Below, one piece after another: positions 27,747 to 36,435 of a stretch of DNA of 64,000 bases. The number at the start of each line of letters is the position of its first letter. Position 1 is the first letter of the stretch. The notes under the pieces were generated by a model. It saw only the letters and a program-made list of their open reading frames with translations, searched no databases and had not been told where the DNA came from. This DNA comes from Bradyrhizobiaceae bacterium (GTDB taxonomy: Bacteria; Pseudomonadota; Alphaproteobacteria; Rhizobiales; Xanthobacteraceae), in contig JADYXZ010000009.1 in the NCBI GenBank assembly GCA_020853885.1, positions 1 through 64,000 of the forward strand, read 5' to 3'. Both the position numbers and the translations under genes were made by a program.

Positions 27747-28676
27747 CTACGAGAGGCGGGTACCGATCGCGAGATTGGCGGCCTTGGCGAATTCTCCGGC
27801 GCCGACCTTGCCGCCGTCGGCTGGCTTGACGCGTGTGATCTTGAAGCGTCCGTCGGCACAAACCACCGTGAAGCCGTCGGAGTCAACGGCGACGATCTCG
27901 CCCAACTTCCCACCGATGCCTTTGGGATCGCGCGCGGGCAGCGGTTGGGCATCGAAAACCTGCAGCTTCTTGCCGTCGAAGAGCGTCCAGGCACCGGGCG
28001 CGGGATTGCAGCCGCGGATCAGCCGGTCGATCTGCTCCCACGGCTTGCCCCAGTCGATCTTCGCGTTCTCCGGGCCGCACTTGCCCTCATAGGTGGCCTG
28101 CTCATGGTCCTGCTTGATGCGCGGGGCCTTGCCCGCCTTCACGAGATCGACCGCTTCCAGCATGGCTTCCACGCCCATGGGGAACAGGCGGTCGAAATAA
28201 ACCGAGCCGAGGGTGTCGGTGCCGCTGATCGGCGTCTTCTTCTGGACGAGGATGTCGCCGGTATCGAGGCCGTTGTCGGGCCAGAAGATCGAGAGGCCGG
28301 TCTCCTTCTCGCCCTTGATGATCGGCCAGTTGATCGCCGAGGCGCCGCGATAGGCCGGCAGCAGCGACGGGTGATACTGGATCGAGCCGTGCGTCGGGAT
28401 GTTGAGGAAATCCTCCGGCACGAACAGCGTGACGAAGGCCATGACCTGCAGGTCGGGCTTCAGCGCCTTGAATTCCTCCCACGCCTTCGGGTCCTTGTAG
28501 GAGGCGGGCTGATAGACGGGCAGGTTCGCGGCGAGCGCCGCTTCCTTTAAAGGATCGGCCTTCTGGCCCGGCTTCTCTGGCGCGACATAGACGGCGATCA
28601 CGTTCTCGCCGCGCTTCAGCAACGCTTCGAGTACCGCCTTGCCGAATGCCTGCTGGCCGTGAACGACGATACGCAT
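27747..28676 (-). CDS. Formyltransferase-fold protein (10-formyl-THF dehydrogenase N-domain-like)
   Basis: A 309-residue protein with the Fmt/GART formyltransferase core and a C-terminal OB-like domain (about 205-309). The segment HGSIQYHPSLLPAYRGASAINW and DNGLDTGDIL put catalytic His102 and Asp138 in place. The Asn two residues before the His in Fmt and GART is Gln100 here. Sequence resembles the hydrolase domain of ALDH1L1 more than housekeeping methionyl-tRNA formyltransferase. It lies between frc and fhs in the oxalate operon, so a role in moving formyl groups between formyl-CoA, formate and THF is likely, either 10-formyl-THF hydrolysis or direct formyl-CoA:THF transfer. The reaction is unproven. 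Confidence 0.8.
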   Translation of the reverse strand: MRIVVHGQQAFGKAVLEALLKRGENVIAVYVAPEKPGQKADPLKEAALAANLPVYQPASYKDPKAWEEFKALKPDLQVMAFVTLFVPEDFLNIPTHGSIQYHPSLLPAYRGASAINWPIIKGEKETGLSIFWPDNGLDTGDILVQKKTPISGTDTLGSVYFDRLFPMGVEAMLEAVDLVKAGKAPRIKQDHEQATYEGKCGPENAKIDWGKPWEQIDRLIRGCNPAPGAWTLFDGKKLQVFDAQPLPARDPKGIGGKLGEIVAVDSDGFTVVCADGRFKITRVKPADGGKVGAGEFAKAANLAIGTRLS

Positions 28677-28690
28677 TTCACATTCCCTCC

Positions 28691-28768
28691 CCGCTCATGC
28701 CCGCGGAAGCGGGCATCCAGCGGCCCTTGTTCTTTGCACTGGGTCCCCGCTTTCGCGGGGACGAGCGG
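28691..28768. repeat. Palindromic repeat, family A
   Basis: CCGCTCATGCCCGCGGAAGC left hairpin and GTCCCCGCTTTCGCGGGGAC right hairpin ending GAGCGG; between frc and the formyltransferase-like gene. Confidence 0.8.
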
Positions 28769-28776
28769 CCATCAAG

Positions 28777-30219
28777 TCACGCCGCCGCCTTCTTTTTCTC
28801 TTCCGGCGTGATGGCGCCGGACGACTTGAGCTCCGCGAGCTCCTTCGCCGAATAGCCGAGCACCTTGGTGAGAACCTCTTCCGTATGCTCACCCAGGAGC
28901 GGCGAGCGCTTCACTTCGGAGACACTGTCCGACAGCTTGATCGGATTGCCGACGGTCAGGTACTTGCCGCGGGTCGGGTGGTCGACTTCGACGACGGTGC
29001 CGGTCTTGCGCAGCGACTCGTCCTCCGCAATTTCCCTCATCGACAGGATCGGTCCGACCGGGATGTCGCGCGCGTTGCAGATTTCCATGACCTCGAACTT
29101 GGTCTTGGTCGTGGTCCATTCCTCGATGCGCGCGAAGATCTGCTTGAGCTTCGGCAGCCGCGCCTTCGGCGTGGCAAATTCCGGATCGGTCTTCCAGCCC
29201 GGCTCGCCGATCACGTCGCAGATCGCCTCCCAGACCGGCGCCTGGGTGATGAAATAGATGTAGGCGTCGGGATCGGTCTCCCAGCCTTTGCACTTCAGGA
29301 TCCAGCCAGGCTGTCCGCCGCCGGAATCGTTGCCGGCGCGCGGCACCGCGTCGCCGAACGGCACGCCCTCGCCGTACTGGCTGTATTCCGTCAGCGGGCC
29401 GTGCCTGAGGCGCTGCTGGTCGCGCAGCTTGACGCGGCAGAGGTTGAGCACGCCGTCCTGCATCGCCGCGAGCACCTTCTGGCCGCGGCCGGTGCGGTTG
29501 CGCTGGTAGAGTGCTGAGACGATGCCGAGCGCGAGATGCAGGCCGGTGCCGGAATCGCCGATCTGCGCGCCGGTGACGAGCGGCGGCCCCTCGCGGAAGC
29601 CGGTGGTGGAGGCGGCGCCGCCGGTGCACTGGGCGACGTTCTCATACACCTTGCAGTCCTCATACGGCCCGGGGCCGAAGCCCTTCACCGAGGCGACGAT
29701 CATGCGCGGATTAAGCTTGTGGATGTGCTCCCAAGTGAAGCCCATGCGGTCGAGCGCGCCGGGGGCGAAGTTCTCGACGAGCACATCGCAATACTTGATG
29801 AGGCGCTCGATGATCTCCTTGCCCTTCGGGTTCTTGGAGTCGACGGTGATCGACCGCTTGTTGTGGTTCAGCATCGTGAAATAGAGGCTGTCTGCATTCG
29901 GCACGTCGCGGAGCTGGCCGCGGGTGATGTCGCCGACGCCGGGGCGCTCGATCTTGATCACGTCGGCGCCGAACCAGGCGAGCAATTGCGTGCAGGTCGG
30001 TCCCGACTGGACGTGGGTGAAGTCGAGGATCTTCACGCCCTCGAGCGCCTTGCCGGCCTGACCGTAAGGTTTTGCGGACGGCCGCGGCAGGCCGTTGCCG
30101 TTGGCCTTCTTGCTGCCGTTCGCCTTCGCCGGCTTGCGTGCGGCAAGCTTCACGACCTTGCGCGAAGATTTCTTCGCGACCCGCTTCGCGCCTGCTTTCG
30201 CCTTCTTTGCCTTCGCCAT
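28777..30219 (-). CDS. frc: Formyl-CoA:oxalate CoA-transferase
   Basis: A class III CoA-transferase that moves CoA from formyl-CoA to oxalate. From [20 protein letters not shown] on, it tracks Oxalobacter FRC closely: [33 protein letters not shown], the catalytic Asp in [16 protein letters not shown], and [18 protein letters not shown] in place of the usual GGGGQP loop (one Gly is Ser). Odd: about 45 extra N-terminal residues rich in Lys, Ala and Arg, like a histone H1 or AlgP tail. ATG at 30219 with GGAG nine bases upstream supports translation of that tail. Total 480 residues against about 428 for the family. Second enzyme of the oxalate operon. Confidence 0.95.
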   Translation of the reverse strand: MAKAKKAKAGAKRVAKKSSRKVVKLAARKPAKANGSKKANGNGLPRPSAKPYGQAGKALEGVKILDFTHVQSGPTCTQLLAWFGADVIKIERPGVGDITRGQLRDVPNADSLYFTMLNHNKRSITVDSKNPKGKEIIERLIKYCDVLVENFAPGALDRMGFTWEHIHKLNPRMIVASVKGFGPGPYEDCKVYENVAQCTGGAASTTGFREGPPLVTGAQIGDSGTGLHLALGIVSALYQRNRTGRGQKVLAAMQDGVLNLCRVKLRDQQRLRHGPLTEYSQYGEGVPFGDAVPRAGNDSGGGQPGWILKCKGWETDPDAYIYFITQAPVWEAICDVIGEPGWKTDPEFATPKARLPKLKQIFARIEEWTTTKTKFEVMEICNARDIPVGPILSMREIAEDESLRKTGTVVEVDHPTRGKYLTVGNPIKLSDSVSEVKRSPLLGEHTEEVLTKVLGYSAKELAELKSSGAITPEEKKKAAA

Positions 30220-30310
30220 CTTCAATCACTCCAAGGATCTGCTTTTTCTCTCGATCCCCGCGCGGTGGCGCACCGTTTCACGTGCGCCGCCTCCGGGATG
30301 ATGCCTTGCG

Positions 30311-32056
30311 TCACTTCTTGCGAATTACGCTTTGCGGATTGAGGTTGCCGATGCGGCCGCTCTCGCTGCCGGCCGCCGGATCGATCACCGCATTGATGAG
30401 GGTCGGCTTGCCGGAATCCATCGCCGCATCGACCGCGCGCTTCAACTCGTCGGGCGTCGTCGCATGCACGCCGACGCCGCCGAAGGCTTCCATCATCCGG
30501 TCGTAGCGCGCGTCCCTGACGAAGACGGTGGTCGCGGGGTCCGCGCCGCCGGTCGGATTGACGTCGGTGCCGCGATAGATGCCGCTGTTGTTGAAGACAA
30601 CGACGCAGACCGGCAGGTTGTACCGGCAGACCGTCTCCACCTCCATGCCGGAGAAGCCGAAGGCGCTGTCGCCGACGACGGCGAGCACGGGCTTGCCGGT
30701 CTCGATCGCCGCGGCGATCGAGAAGCCCATGCCGATGCCCATGATGCCCCAGGTGCCGACGTCGAGGCGCTTCCGCGGCTGGTACATGTCGATGACGCCG
30801 CGGGCGAGGTCGAGGGTGTTGGCGCCTTCGTTGACGAGGATGGCGTCGGGCCGCTCCCTGACGACGGTGCGCAGCGCACCGAGCGCGCCGTGGAAATCCA
30901 TGGGCGCGGTGTTCTTCATCAGCCGCGGCGCCATCTTGGCGATGTTCTCTTCGCGCTTGGTCTTGACCGTGTTGATCCAGTCGGCCGGCGGCGCGCGCCA
31001 GTTATTGCCCATGGCGGCGAGCAGCGCGGACACGCAGGAGCCGATGTCGCCGACCACAGGGGCGGCGATCTCGACGTTGCTGTCCATCTCGCGCGGCTCG
31101 ATGTCGACCTGGATGAACTTCCTCGGCGCGTCGCCCCAGGTCTTGCCCTTGCCGTGCGAGAGCAGCCAGTTGAGGCGGGCGCCGATCAGCAGCACCACAT
31201 CGGAATCCTTCAGCACCAGCGAGCGCGCGGCGCCCGCGCACTGCGGATGCGTGTCGGGCAGCAAGCCCTTGGCCATGCTCATGGGCAGGAAGGGAATGCC
31301 GCTTCTCTCGACGAGCGTGCGGATGGCGTCGTCGGCCTGCGCGTAGGCCGCGCCCTTGCCGAGGATGATCAAGGGACGCTTCGCGCTCTTCAGCACGTCA
31401 AGCGCGCGCTTCACCGCTTCAGGCGCCGGGATCTGCGCGGGTGCGGCGTCGATCACCTTGACGAGCGACTTCGCGCCGGCGTTCGCGTCCATCACCTGCG
31501 AGAAGAGCTTGGCCGGCAGATCGAGATAGACGCCGCCGGGACGGCCGGAGACCGCCGCGCGGATCGCGCGGGCGACGCCGATGCCGATATCCTGGGCGTG
31601 CAGCACGCGGAAGGCCGCCTTGCAGAGGGGCTTGGCGATGGCGAGCTGATCCATCTCCTCGTAGTCGCCCTGCTGCAGGTCGACGATCTCGCGCTCCGAG
31701 GAGCCGGAGATCAGGATCATCGGGAAGCAGTTGGTCGTGGCGTTGGCGAGCGCGGTCAGGCCATTGAGGAAGCCCGGCGCCGACACGGTGAGGCAGATGC
31801 CGGGCTTCTTGGTGAGAAAACCGGCGATCGCCGCCGCATTGCCAGCGTGCTGCTCGTGGCGGAACGAGATGACGCGCATGCCCTGCGCCTGCGCGAAACG
31901 GCCGAGATCCGTGATGGGAATGCCGGGCACGCCATAGATCGTGTTGATGCCGTTCAGTTTGAGCGCGTCGATGACGAGGTGGAAGCCGTCCGTCAGGTCC
32001 TGTTGCGCTTCCGCTGCGGCCACTTCGGGCTTGGCCTTCACTGCTGCATTAGCCAT
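30311..32056 (-). CDS. oxc: Oxalyl-CoA decarboxylase
   Basis: A 581-residue ThDP enzyme that converts oxalyl-CoA to formyl-CoA and CO2. Seen: the ThDP-activating Glu in [16 protein letters not shown], and the cofactor motif [33 protein letters not shown], which begins GDS rather than GDG as usual in Oxc. GGAGGG lies upstream of the ATG. Downstream are frc, the formyltransferase-like gene and fhs; upstream is gntR, 36 bases away. Confidence 0.96.
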   Translation of the reverse strand: MANAAVKAKPEVAAAEAQQDLTDGFHLVIDALKLNGINTIYGVPGIPITDLGRFAQAQGMRVISFRHEQHAGNAAAIAGFLTKKPGICLTVSAPGFLNGLTALANATTNCFPMILISGSSEREIVDLQQGDYEEMDQLAIAKPLCKAAFRVLHAQDIGIGVARAIRAAVSGRPGGVYLDLPAKLFSQVMDANAGAKSLVKVIDAAPAQIPAPEAVKRALDVLKSAKRPLIILGKGAAYAQADDAIRTLVERSGIPFLPMSMAKGLLPDTHPQCAGAARSLVLKDSDVVLLIGARLNWLLSHGKGKTWGDAPRKFIQVDIEPREMDSNVEIAAPVVGDIGSCVSALLAAMGNNWRAPPADWINTVKTKREENIAKMAPRLMKNTAPMDFHGALGALRTVVRERPDAILVNEGANTLDLARGVIDMYQPRKRLDVGTWGIMGIGMGFSIAAAIETGKPVLAVVGDSAFGFSGMEVETVCRYNLPVCVVVFNNSGIYRGTDVNPTGGADPATTVFVRDARYDRMMEAFGGVGVHATTPDELKRAVDAAMDSGKPTLINAVIDPAAGSESGRIGNLNPQSVIRKK

Positions 32057-32092
32057 CGCGGAAACCCTCCCTGTATTTTTCTGGCGAATTTT

Positions 32093-32815
32093 TCAGTCGA
32101 GATAGTCGGCGTAGCGGCGCACGTGCTCGGCGAGGCCGAGCGCATGGTCGCGGACGAGATTGCCGGCGCGCTCGGTGTCGCGCGCCTCCAGCGCCTCGAT
32201 GATGTTCATATGATCGCGGATCGAACGGTCGGCGCGGTCGCTCTCGCCGATCGTCTTGCGGCGGATCATGCGCATGTGCGTGAACAGGTTCTCGGCGAGA
32301 CCGATCAGCACGCCGTTCTTGCTCATGCGGATGATGGTCTGGTGGAAGTCGATGTTGACCTCGGAATATTCATCGAGCTTGGCGTGCAGCGTGCCGTTCT
32401 CGAATTTCGCGAACATCCTGCGGAGCTGCGCGATCTCCCCTTCGGCGGCGTCGGTCGTGATCAGGCGCGCGGCCATGCTTTCCAGCGCCGCCCAGGCGGT
32501 GATCATCTCGATCACCTCTTTCTTCGTCTTGCGCACGACATAGATGCCGCGGCGGGGAACGGAGCGGACGAAACCTTCGCGCTCGAGCTGGGCCATCGCC
32601 TCGCGGACAGGCGTGCGGGAAATGCCGAGGTCCTGCGCGAGCCGGCGCTCGTCGAGGCGCACCTCGTTCGGCTGCTCATAGACGTTGAGCGAGACGATGA
32701 CGTCCTTCAGGGAAGCATAGGCGCGGTCCTTGAAGGTCGAGGTGTCGTCGAGCGGCGCGAGCGCCACACGAAGGGGGGCCGCTTCTTCGCGGCTGCCGAT
32801 CGGATCGGAGTTCAT
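32093..32815 (-). CDS. GntR/FCD family regulator of the oxalate operon
   Basis: A 240-residue FadR-subfamily regulator: N-terminal winged helix (DERRLAQDLGISRTPVREAMAQLEREGFVRSVPRRGIYV) and a C-terminal FCD ligand domain with the metal-binding His/Asp pattern (NIDFHQTI, DHMNIIEAL). It is the first gene of the operon and lies 56 bases downstream of a strong promoter overlapped by a GTATAC palindrome, the expected core of FCD-type operators. Probably autoregulated and responsive to oxalate or a derived acid. Confidence 0.9.
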   Translation of the reverse strand: MNSDPIGSREEAAPLRVALAPLDDTSTFKDRAYASLKDVIVSLNVYEQPNEVRLDERRLAQDLGISRTPVREAMAQLEREGFVRSVPRRGIYVVRKTKKEVIEMITAWAALESMAARLITTDAAEGEIAQLRRMFAKFENGTLHAKLDEYSEVNIDFHQTIIRMSKNGVLIGLAENLFTHMRMIRRKTIGESDRADRSIRDHMNIIEALEARDTERAGNLVRDHALGLAEHVRRYADYLD

Positions 32816-32853
32816 GGCTTTTTCTTCTCCGCCTGCCGGCCCAAGACCGGCTG

Positions 32854-32892
32854 GTATACATAATTATATAGCACGAAACCGCACGCTTTCAA
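32854..32892 (-). promoter_or_regulatory. Promoter and operator of the gntR-oxc-frc operon
   Basis: On the minus strand: -35 TTGAAA (32892-32887), an 18-base spacer, -10 TATAAT (32868-32863), then GTATAC (32859-32854) where transcription should start. This is an unusually canonical sigma-70 promoter for this GC-rich genome. The palindrome (ATGTATACC in the transcribed direction) matches GntR/FCD operators, so bound repressor would block initiation. Confidence 0.7.
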
Positions 32893-32904
32893 ACCCGGCC
32901 CGCT

Positions 32905-34410
32905 TCATGCGGCCGTAGCCAGGCTGCGAACCCGGTTCCAGGCTTCGCTGATCAGGGGCCAGAACAGCGCGATAAGGCCGAGCGCCATGATCGTGCTAAC
33001 GAGGCCGTTCGACCAGAAGATCGCGAGGCTCCCCTGCGAGGCGAGCAGCGACTGCCGGAAGGCTTCCTCGGCCTTGTCGCCCAGCACGATGGCGAGGACG
33101 AGCGGCGCGAGCGGATAGTTGCACTTCTTCAGCAAATAGCCGAGCACGCCGAACACCATCATCATCATGACGTCGAACGAGCTGTTGTTCACGCTGTACG
33201 CGCCGATCGCGCAGAAGACGAGAATGATGGGCGCGATGATCGGGAACGGGATGCGCAGGATCGCCGCGAAGATCGGCACGCAGGTCAGCACGATGATCAG
33301 GCCGACCACGTTGCCGAGATACATGCTGGCGATCAGGCCCCAGATGAATTCCTTGTTCTCGACGAAGAGCATCGGTCCGGGCTGAAGACCCCAGATCAGG
33401 AGGCCGCCGAGCAGGACCGCGGCCGTGGGCGAGCCCGGCACGCCGAGCGACAACATCGGCAGGAGCGCCGAGGTGCCCGCAGCATGGGCCGCCGTCTCCG
33501 GCGCGACCACGCCTTCGATCTCGCCCTTGCCGAAATTGCGCCCGTTCTTCGACAGCCGCTTGGCGATGCCATAGCTCATGAAGGACGCCGGTGTTGCACC
33601 CGCCGGCGTGATGCCCATCCAGCAGCCGATCACGCTCGAACGAAGCGAGGTGATCCAGTATTTCGGCAGCTCTTTCCAAGTCTGCAGCACGATCCTCGGA
33701 TTGATGACGGCGGCGCGGCCTTTGAAATGCAATCCTTCTTCCATCGTGAGCAGGATTTCGCCGATGCCGAACAGGCCGATCACCGCGATCAGGAAGTCGA
33801 AACCCGTGAGCAGGTGCGTGAAGCCGAATGTCAGCCGCAGCTGCCCAGTCATCTCGTCGAGACCGACCGCAGCGAGCGCAAAGCCGATCATCATGGCGGC
33901 GACGGTCTTCATCGGCGGCTCCTTGCTCATGCCGACGAAACTGCAAAACGCCAGGAAATAGACGCCGAACTTCTCCGCCGGACCGAAGCGGAGCGCAAAA
34001 TTGGCGACCAGCGGCGCGACCAGCGTGATGACGACGATGGCAAAGAAGGCGCCGACAAACGACGACGTGAACGCTGCGGTCAGCGCTTCGCCGGCCTTGC
34101 CCTGCTGTGCCATCGGATGGCCGTCGAATGTGGTCGCCACCGACCACGGCTCGCCCGGAATATTGAACAGGACCGACGTGATGGCGCCGCCGAACAATGC
34201 GCCCCAGTAAATGCAGGACAGCATGATGATCGCCGAGGTCGGCGACATGGAGAACGTGAGCGGCAAAAGGATCGCGACGCCGTTGGCGCCGCCAAGCCCC
34301 GGCAGCACGCCGATGATGACGCCAAGCACGATGCCGATCACCATCAGGAGAATGTTGTAGGGCTGCAAAACGATGCTGAAGCCGTGAAACAGATTGCCGA
34401 TTTCTTCCAT
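32905..34410 (-). CDS. tctA: Tripartite tricarboxylate transporter, large permease TctA
   Basis: A 501-residue inner-membrane permease with about 12 TM segments. The N-terminal family region VIGVLPGLGGANGVAILLPLTF and GALFGGAITSVLFNIPGEPWSVATTFDGHPMAQQGKAGEAL is diagnostic of TctA. Last gene of tctC-tctB-tctA on the minus strand. The transported acid is unknown. The adjacent oxalate operon makes a small dicarboxylate imaginable, but the substrate protein shows no feature that fixes it. Confidence 0.94.
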   Translation of the reverse strand: MEEIGNLFHGFSIVLQPYNILLMVIGIVLGVIIGVLPGLGGANGVAILLPLTFSMSPTSAIIMLSCIYWGALFGGAITSVLFNIPGEPWSVATTFDGHPMAQQGKAGEALTAAFTSSFVGAFFAIVVITLVAPLVANFALRFGPAEKFGVYFLAFCSFVGMSKEPPMKTVAAMMIGFALAAVGLDEMTGQLRLTFGFTHLLTGFDFLIAVIGLFGIGEILLTMEEGLHFKGRAAVINPRIVLQTWKELPKYWITSLRSSVIGCWMGITPAGATPASFMSYGIAKRLSKNGRNFGKGEIEGVVAPETAAHAAGTSALLPMLSLGVPGSPTAAVLLGGLLIWGLQPGPMLFVENKEFIWGLIASMYLGNVVGLIIVLTCVPIFAAILRIPFPIIAPIILVFCAIGAYSVNNSSFDVMMMMVFGVLGYLLKKCNYPLAPLVLAIVLGDKAEEAFRQSLLASQGSLAIFWSNGLVSTIMALGLIALFWPLISEAWNRVRSLATAA

Positions 34411-34456
34411 ATCACCCAGCCGTCCCGATCACTTACGCCAATGGAAAGTTATCCGC

Positions 34457-34963
34457 TCAGTAGCCGAGGTACGCCTCGACCGGTCCCTTCGGCAGCGGCA
34501 CCAGGAACCAGCGTTCAAAGACGACGAAGGTCGCGATCATCACCGGCACCGCGATCGCAAGCGCCAGTATGAGGCTGTAGCGGCCGATCCAGACCATGAA
34601 GACGACGATCAGCAGCGCGGAGGCGAGATACATGCCGACCCAGGGAACGATCGCGACGTAGATGGCCGAGGGCACGACGACGGACAGCACCTGGCGGAGC
34701 TGCCCCCACTCCGCGAACAGTCCGGCGCGGGCATCCACGGAGAAAGCGGCAAACAGATTGAAGATGCTCGCGGCAAAGACGAACAGCCCGCAATAGAAGG
34801 GAAAGAATCCGGCCCGCGGGCCGTCGGAAGCCCAGCCGATACCGACCTGCAGACTGCCGCCGATAACGATGAGCGCAAACACGATCATCAGGACCGTGAG
34901 GCCGACTTCCGCCATGCGGTGAGAGGGGCCGGTTGCGCCCGCCGCTTCCGACTTTTCATTCAT
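34457..34963 (-). CDS. tctB: Tripartite tricarboxylate transporter, small permease TctB
   Basis: A 168-residue, four-TM small subunit: VGLTVLMIVFALIVIGGSLQVG, a GFFPFYCGLFVFAASIFNLF pair, and C-terminal hydrophobic stretches. ATG at 34963 (MNEKSEAAG) is preferred to an upstream in-frame start because CGGAG lies seven bases before it. It lies between tctC and tctA, as usual. Confidence 0.9.
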   Translation of the reverse strand: MNEKSEAAGATGPSHRMAEVGLTVLMIVFALIVIGGSLQVGIGWASDGPRAGFFPFYCGLFVFAASIFNLFAAFSVDARAGLFAEWGQLRQVLSVVVPSAIYVAIVPWVGMYLASALLIVVFMVWIGRYSLILALAIAVPVMIATFVVFERWFLVPLPKGPVEAYLGY

Positions 34964-35032
34964 TGTGCCGCTCCGGAAATCGTCGACCGGCCGCCGGCGG
35001 GAGACCGCCGGCGGCGCGCATCGCAATGGCGA

Positions 35033-36046
35033 CTACTTGGCGAGGAAGCCAGCGGCCTTCATGAGCTCGTGATGCTCTTTCTCAGCCGCGGCGACCCACT
35101 TCACGTATTCGTCGCCGGTCATGAAGCTCTGGTTGAACGCGCCGTTCTTCATGAGGTCCTGCCACTCGGGCGTCGCACGCACCTTCTTGAAGAGGTCGAT
35201 GTAGAAGTCGACCTGATCCTTGGTGGCGCCCGGGGTCGTGAAGATGCCGCGGAGCATCAGATATTCCATGTTCAGCCCCTGCGACTTGCAGACGGGAATA
35301 TCGGCCCACGACTTTCCTTCGGCGATCGGATCCTTGTAGGGCATCGGCTTGCCGTCGAAGACGCAGAGCGGACGCAGCTTGCCGCCACGCCAGTGGGAAA
35401 CGGCTTCGTTCGGATTGTTCACGGTCGAATCGACGTGACCGCCGACGAGCTGCACGGCCACGGCGCCGCCGCCCTTCTCCGGAATGTAGATGAACTTGAC
35501 GCCGGTGCTCTTCTGGATCGCCTCGGTGATGATCTGATCTTCCTGCTTGGAGCCGGTGCCGGCCATCTTGAAGGTGCCGTTCGCGGCTTTGGCGGCGTCG
35601 ATATATTCCTTGACGGTCTTGTAGGGCTTCTCAGCATTCACCCAGAGCACGAACTCGTCGAGCGCGAGCATCGCTACCGGCGTCAGGTCCTTCCAGTTGA
35701 AGGGAATACCGGTGGCCAGCGGCGTCGTGAACAGATTCGACAGGGTGATGATGATCTTGTGCGGATTGCCGGCCGAGCCCTTGACGTCGAGGAAGCCCTC
35801 GCCGCCCGCGCCGCCCGACTTATTGATCGGCAGAACCGGCTGCTTCATCAGGTTGTGCTTGCTGACGATGCCTTGAATCGTGCGCGCCATGATGTCGGCA
35901 CCGCCGCCGGTGCCGGCCGGAATGATGAATTCAACCGGACGCGTCGGCTCCCACGCTGCGCTGGCGGGCGACGCCGGTGCGAGAGCAAGGGTCGCGCCGA
36001 AAGCGGCGACGGCAATAAAGACGGATTTATCAAGTCGGCGGGTCAT
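35033..36046 (-). CDS. tctC: Tripartite tricarboxylate transporter substrate-binding protein TctC
   Basis: A 337-residue periplasmic binding protein (Bug/TctC family) with a Sec signal (MTRRLDKSVFIAVAAFGATLALAPASPASA) and the family start WEPTRPVEFIIPAGTGGGADIMAR. GGGAGGAA lies just before the ATG at 36046; the long upstream in-frame reading runs through the divergent promoter region and is rejected. First gene of the transporter operon, divergent from a MetE-like gene. The diverged Bug core (IPEKGGGAVAVQLVGGHVDSTVNNP) suggests a non-standard ligand. Confidence 0.92.
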   Translation of the reverse strand: MTRRLDKSVFIAVAAFGATLALAPASPASAAWEPTRPVEFIIPAGTGGGADIMARTIQGIVSKHNLMKQPVLPINKSGGAGGEGFLDVKGSAGNPHKIIITLSNLFTTPLATGIPFNWKDLTPVAMLALDEFVLWVNAEKPYKTVKEYIDAAKAANGTFKMAGTGSKQEDQIITEAIQKSTGVKFIYIPEKGGGAVAVQLVGGHVDSTVNNPNEAVSHWRGGKLRPLCVFDGKPMPYKDPIAEGKSWADIPVCKSQGLNMEYLMLRGIFTTPGATKDQVDFYIDLFKKVRATPEWQDLMKNGAFNQSFMTGDEYVKWVAAAEKEHHELMKAAGFLAK

Positions 36047-36435
36047 GCGTTCCTCCCTCAAAGTCTTTGCTTGTGGAGCCGGTTCGACCGGTTCTTCGCG
36101 TTGCGGAGGCCCTACTCGGTCCTCCGTTGGCGTTACGCAATTTGCGACTTTTTTGTCTGTTATTACGCATACCAAGTCGCGGGGTGGAATCCAACCGCTC
36201 GTTTGCCGATTGCCGTCAGAAATTTTCACGCGGCTTTCAACTGCCTGCATTCGCGGCGCAAAATTTTTGCCGCGCCGCGTCAATTCCCACCGATCGCTCC
36301 GCGCACATCGGCGGAACCGCTTTGCGAGCGCGGTGCTGCCCACCTCCGCCGTCCCACCGGAATTCATACTTGATCGGCGGCGGCGTTTCGTGCCTTTCGG
36401 TAATCCGACGCTGCTCGCCAATCCAGGAACAGGCC
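36047..36435. promoter_or_regulatory. Divergent region between tctC and MetE-like gene
   Basis: 389 bases without a credible gene. The clearest element is the short palindrome CGCAA-T-TTGCG (36136-36146) in an A/T-rich patch (to about 36180) that is the likely tctCBA promoter area. Nearer the MetE-like gene it is GC-rich and unremarkable. No regulator gene is adjacent. Confidence 0.45.

Noticed and set aside
27747..28676. Housekeeping methionyl-tRNA formyltransferase (fmt)
   Set aside because: No def gene beside it, oxalate/C1 operon context, closer resemblance to the ALDH1L1 hydrolase domain, and Gln in place of the conserved Asn.
30332..32863. An 843-codon + strand ORF
   Set aside because: Antisense to oxc and gntR; no recognisable domain and the usual shadow composition.
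25911..36046. Genomic island or recent horizontal transfer around the oxalate and tct operons
   Set aside because: No integrase, tRNA, direct-repeat ends or change in base composition; the same repeat families occur inside and outside.
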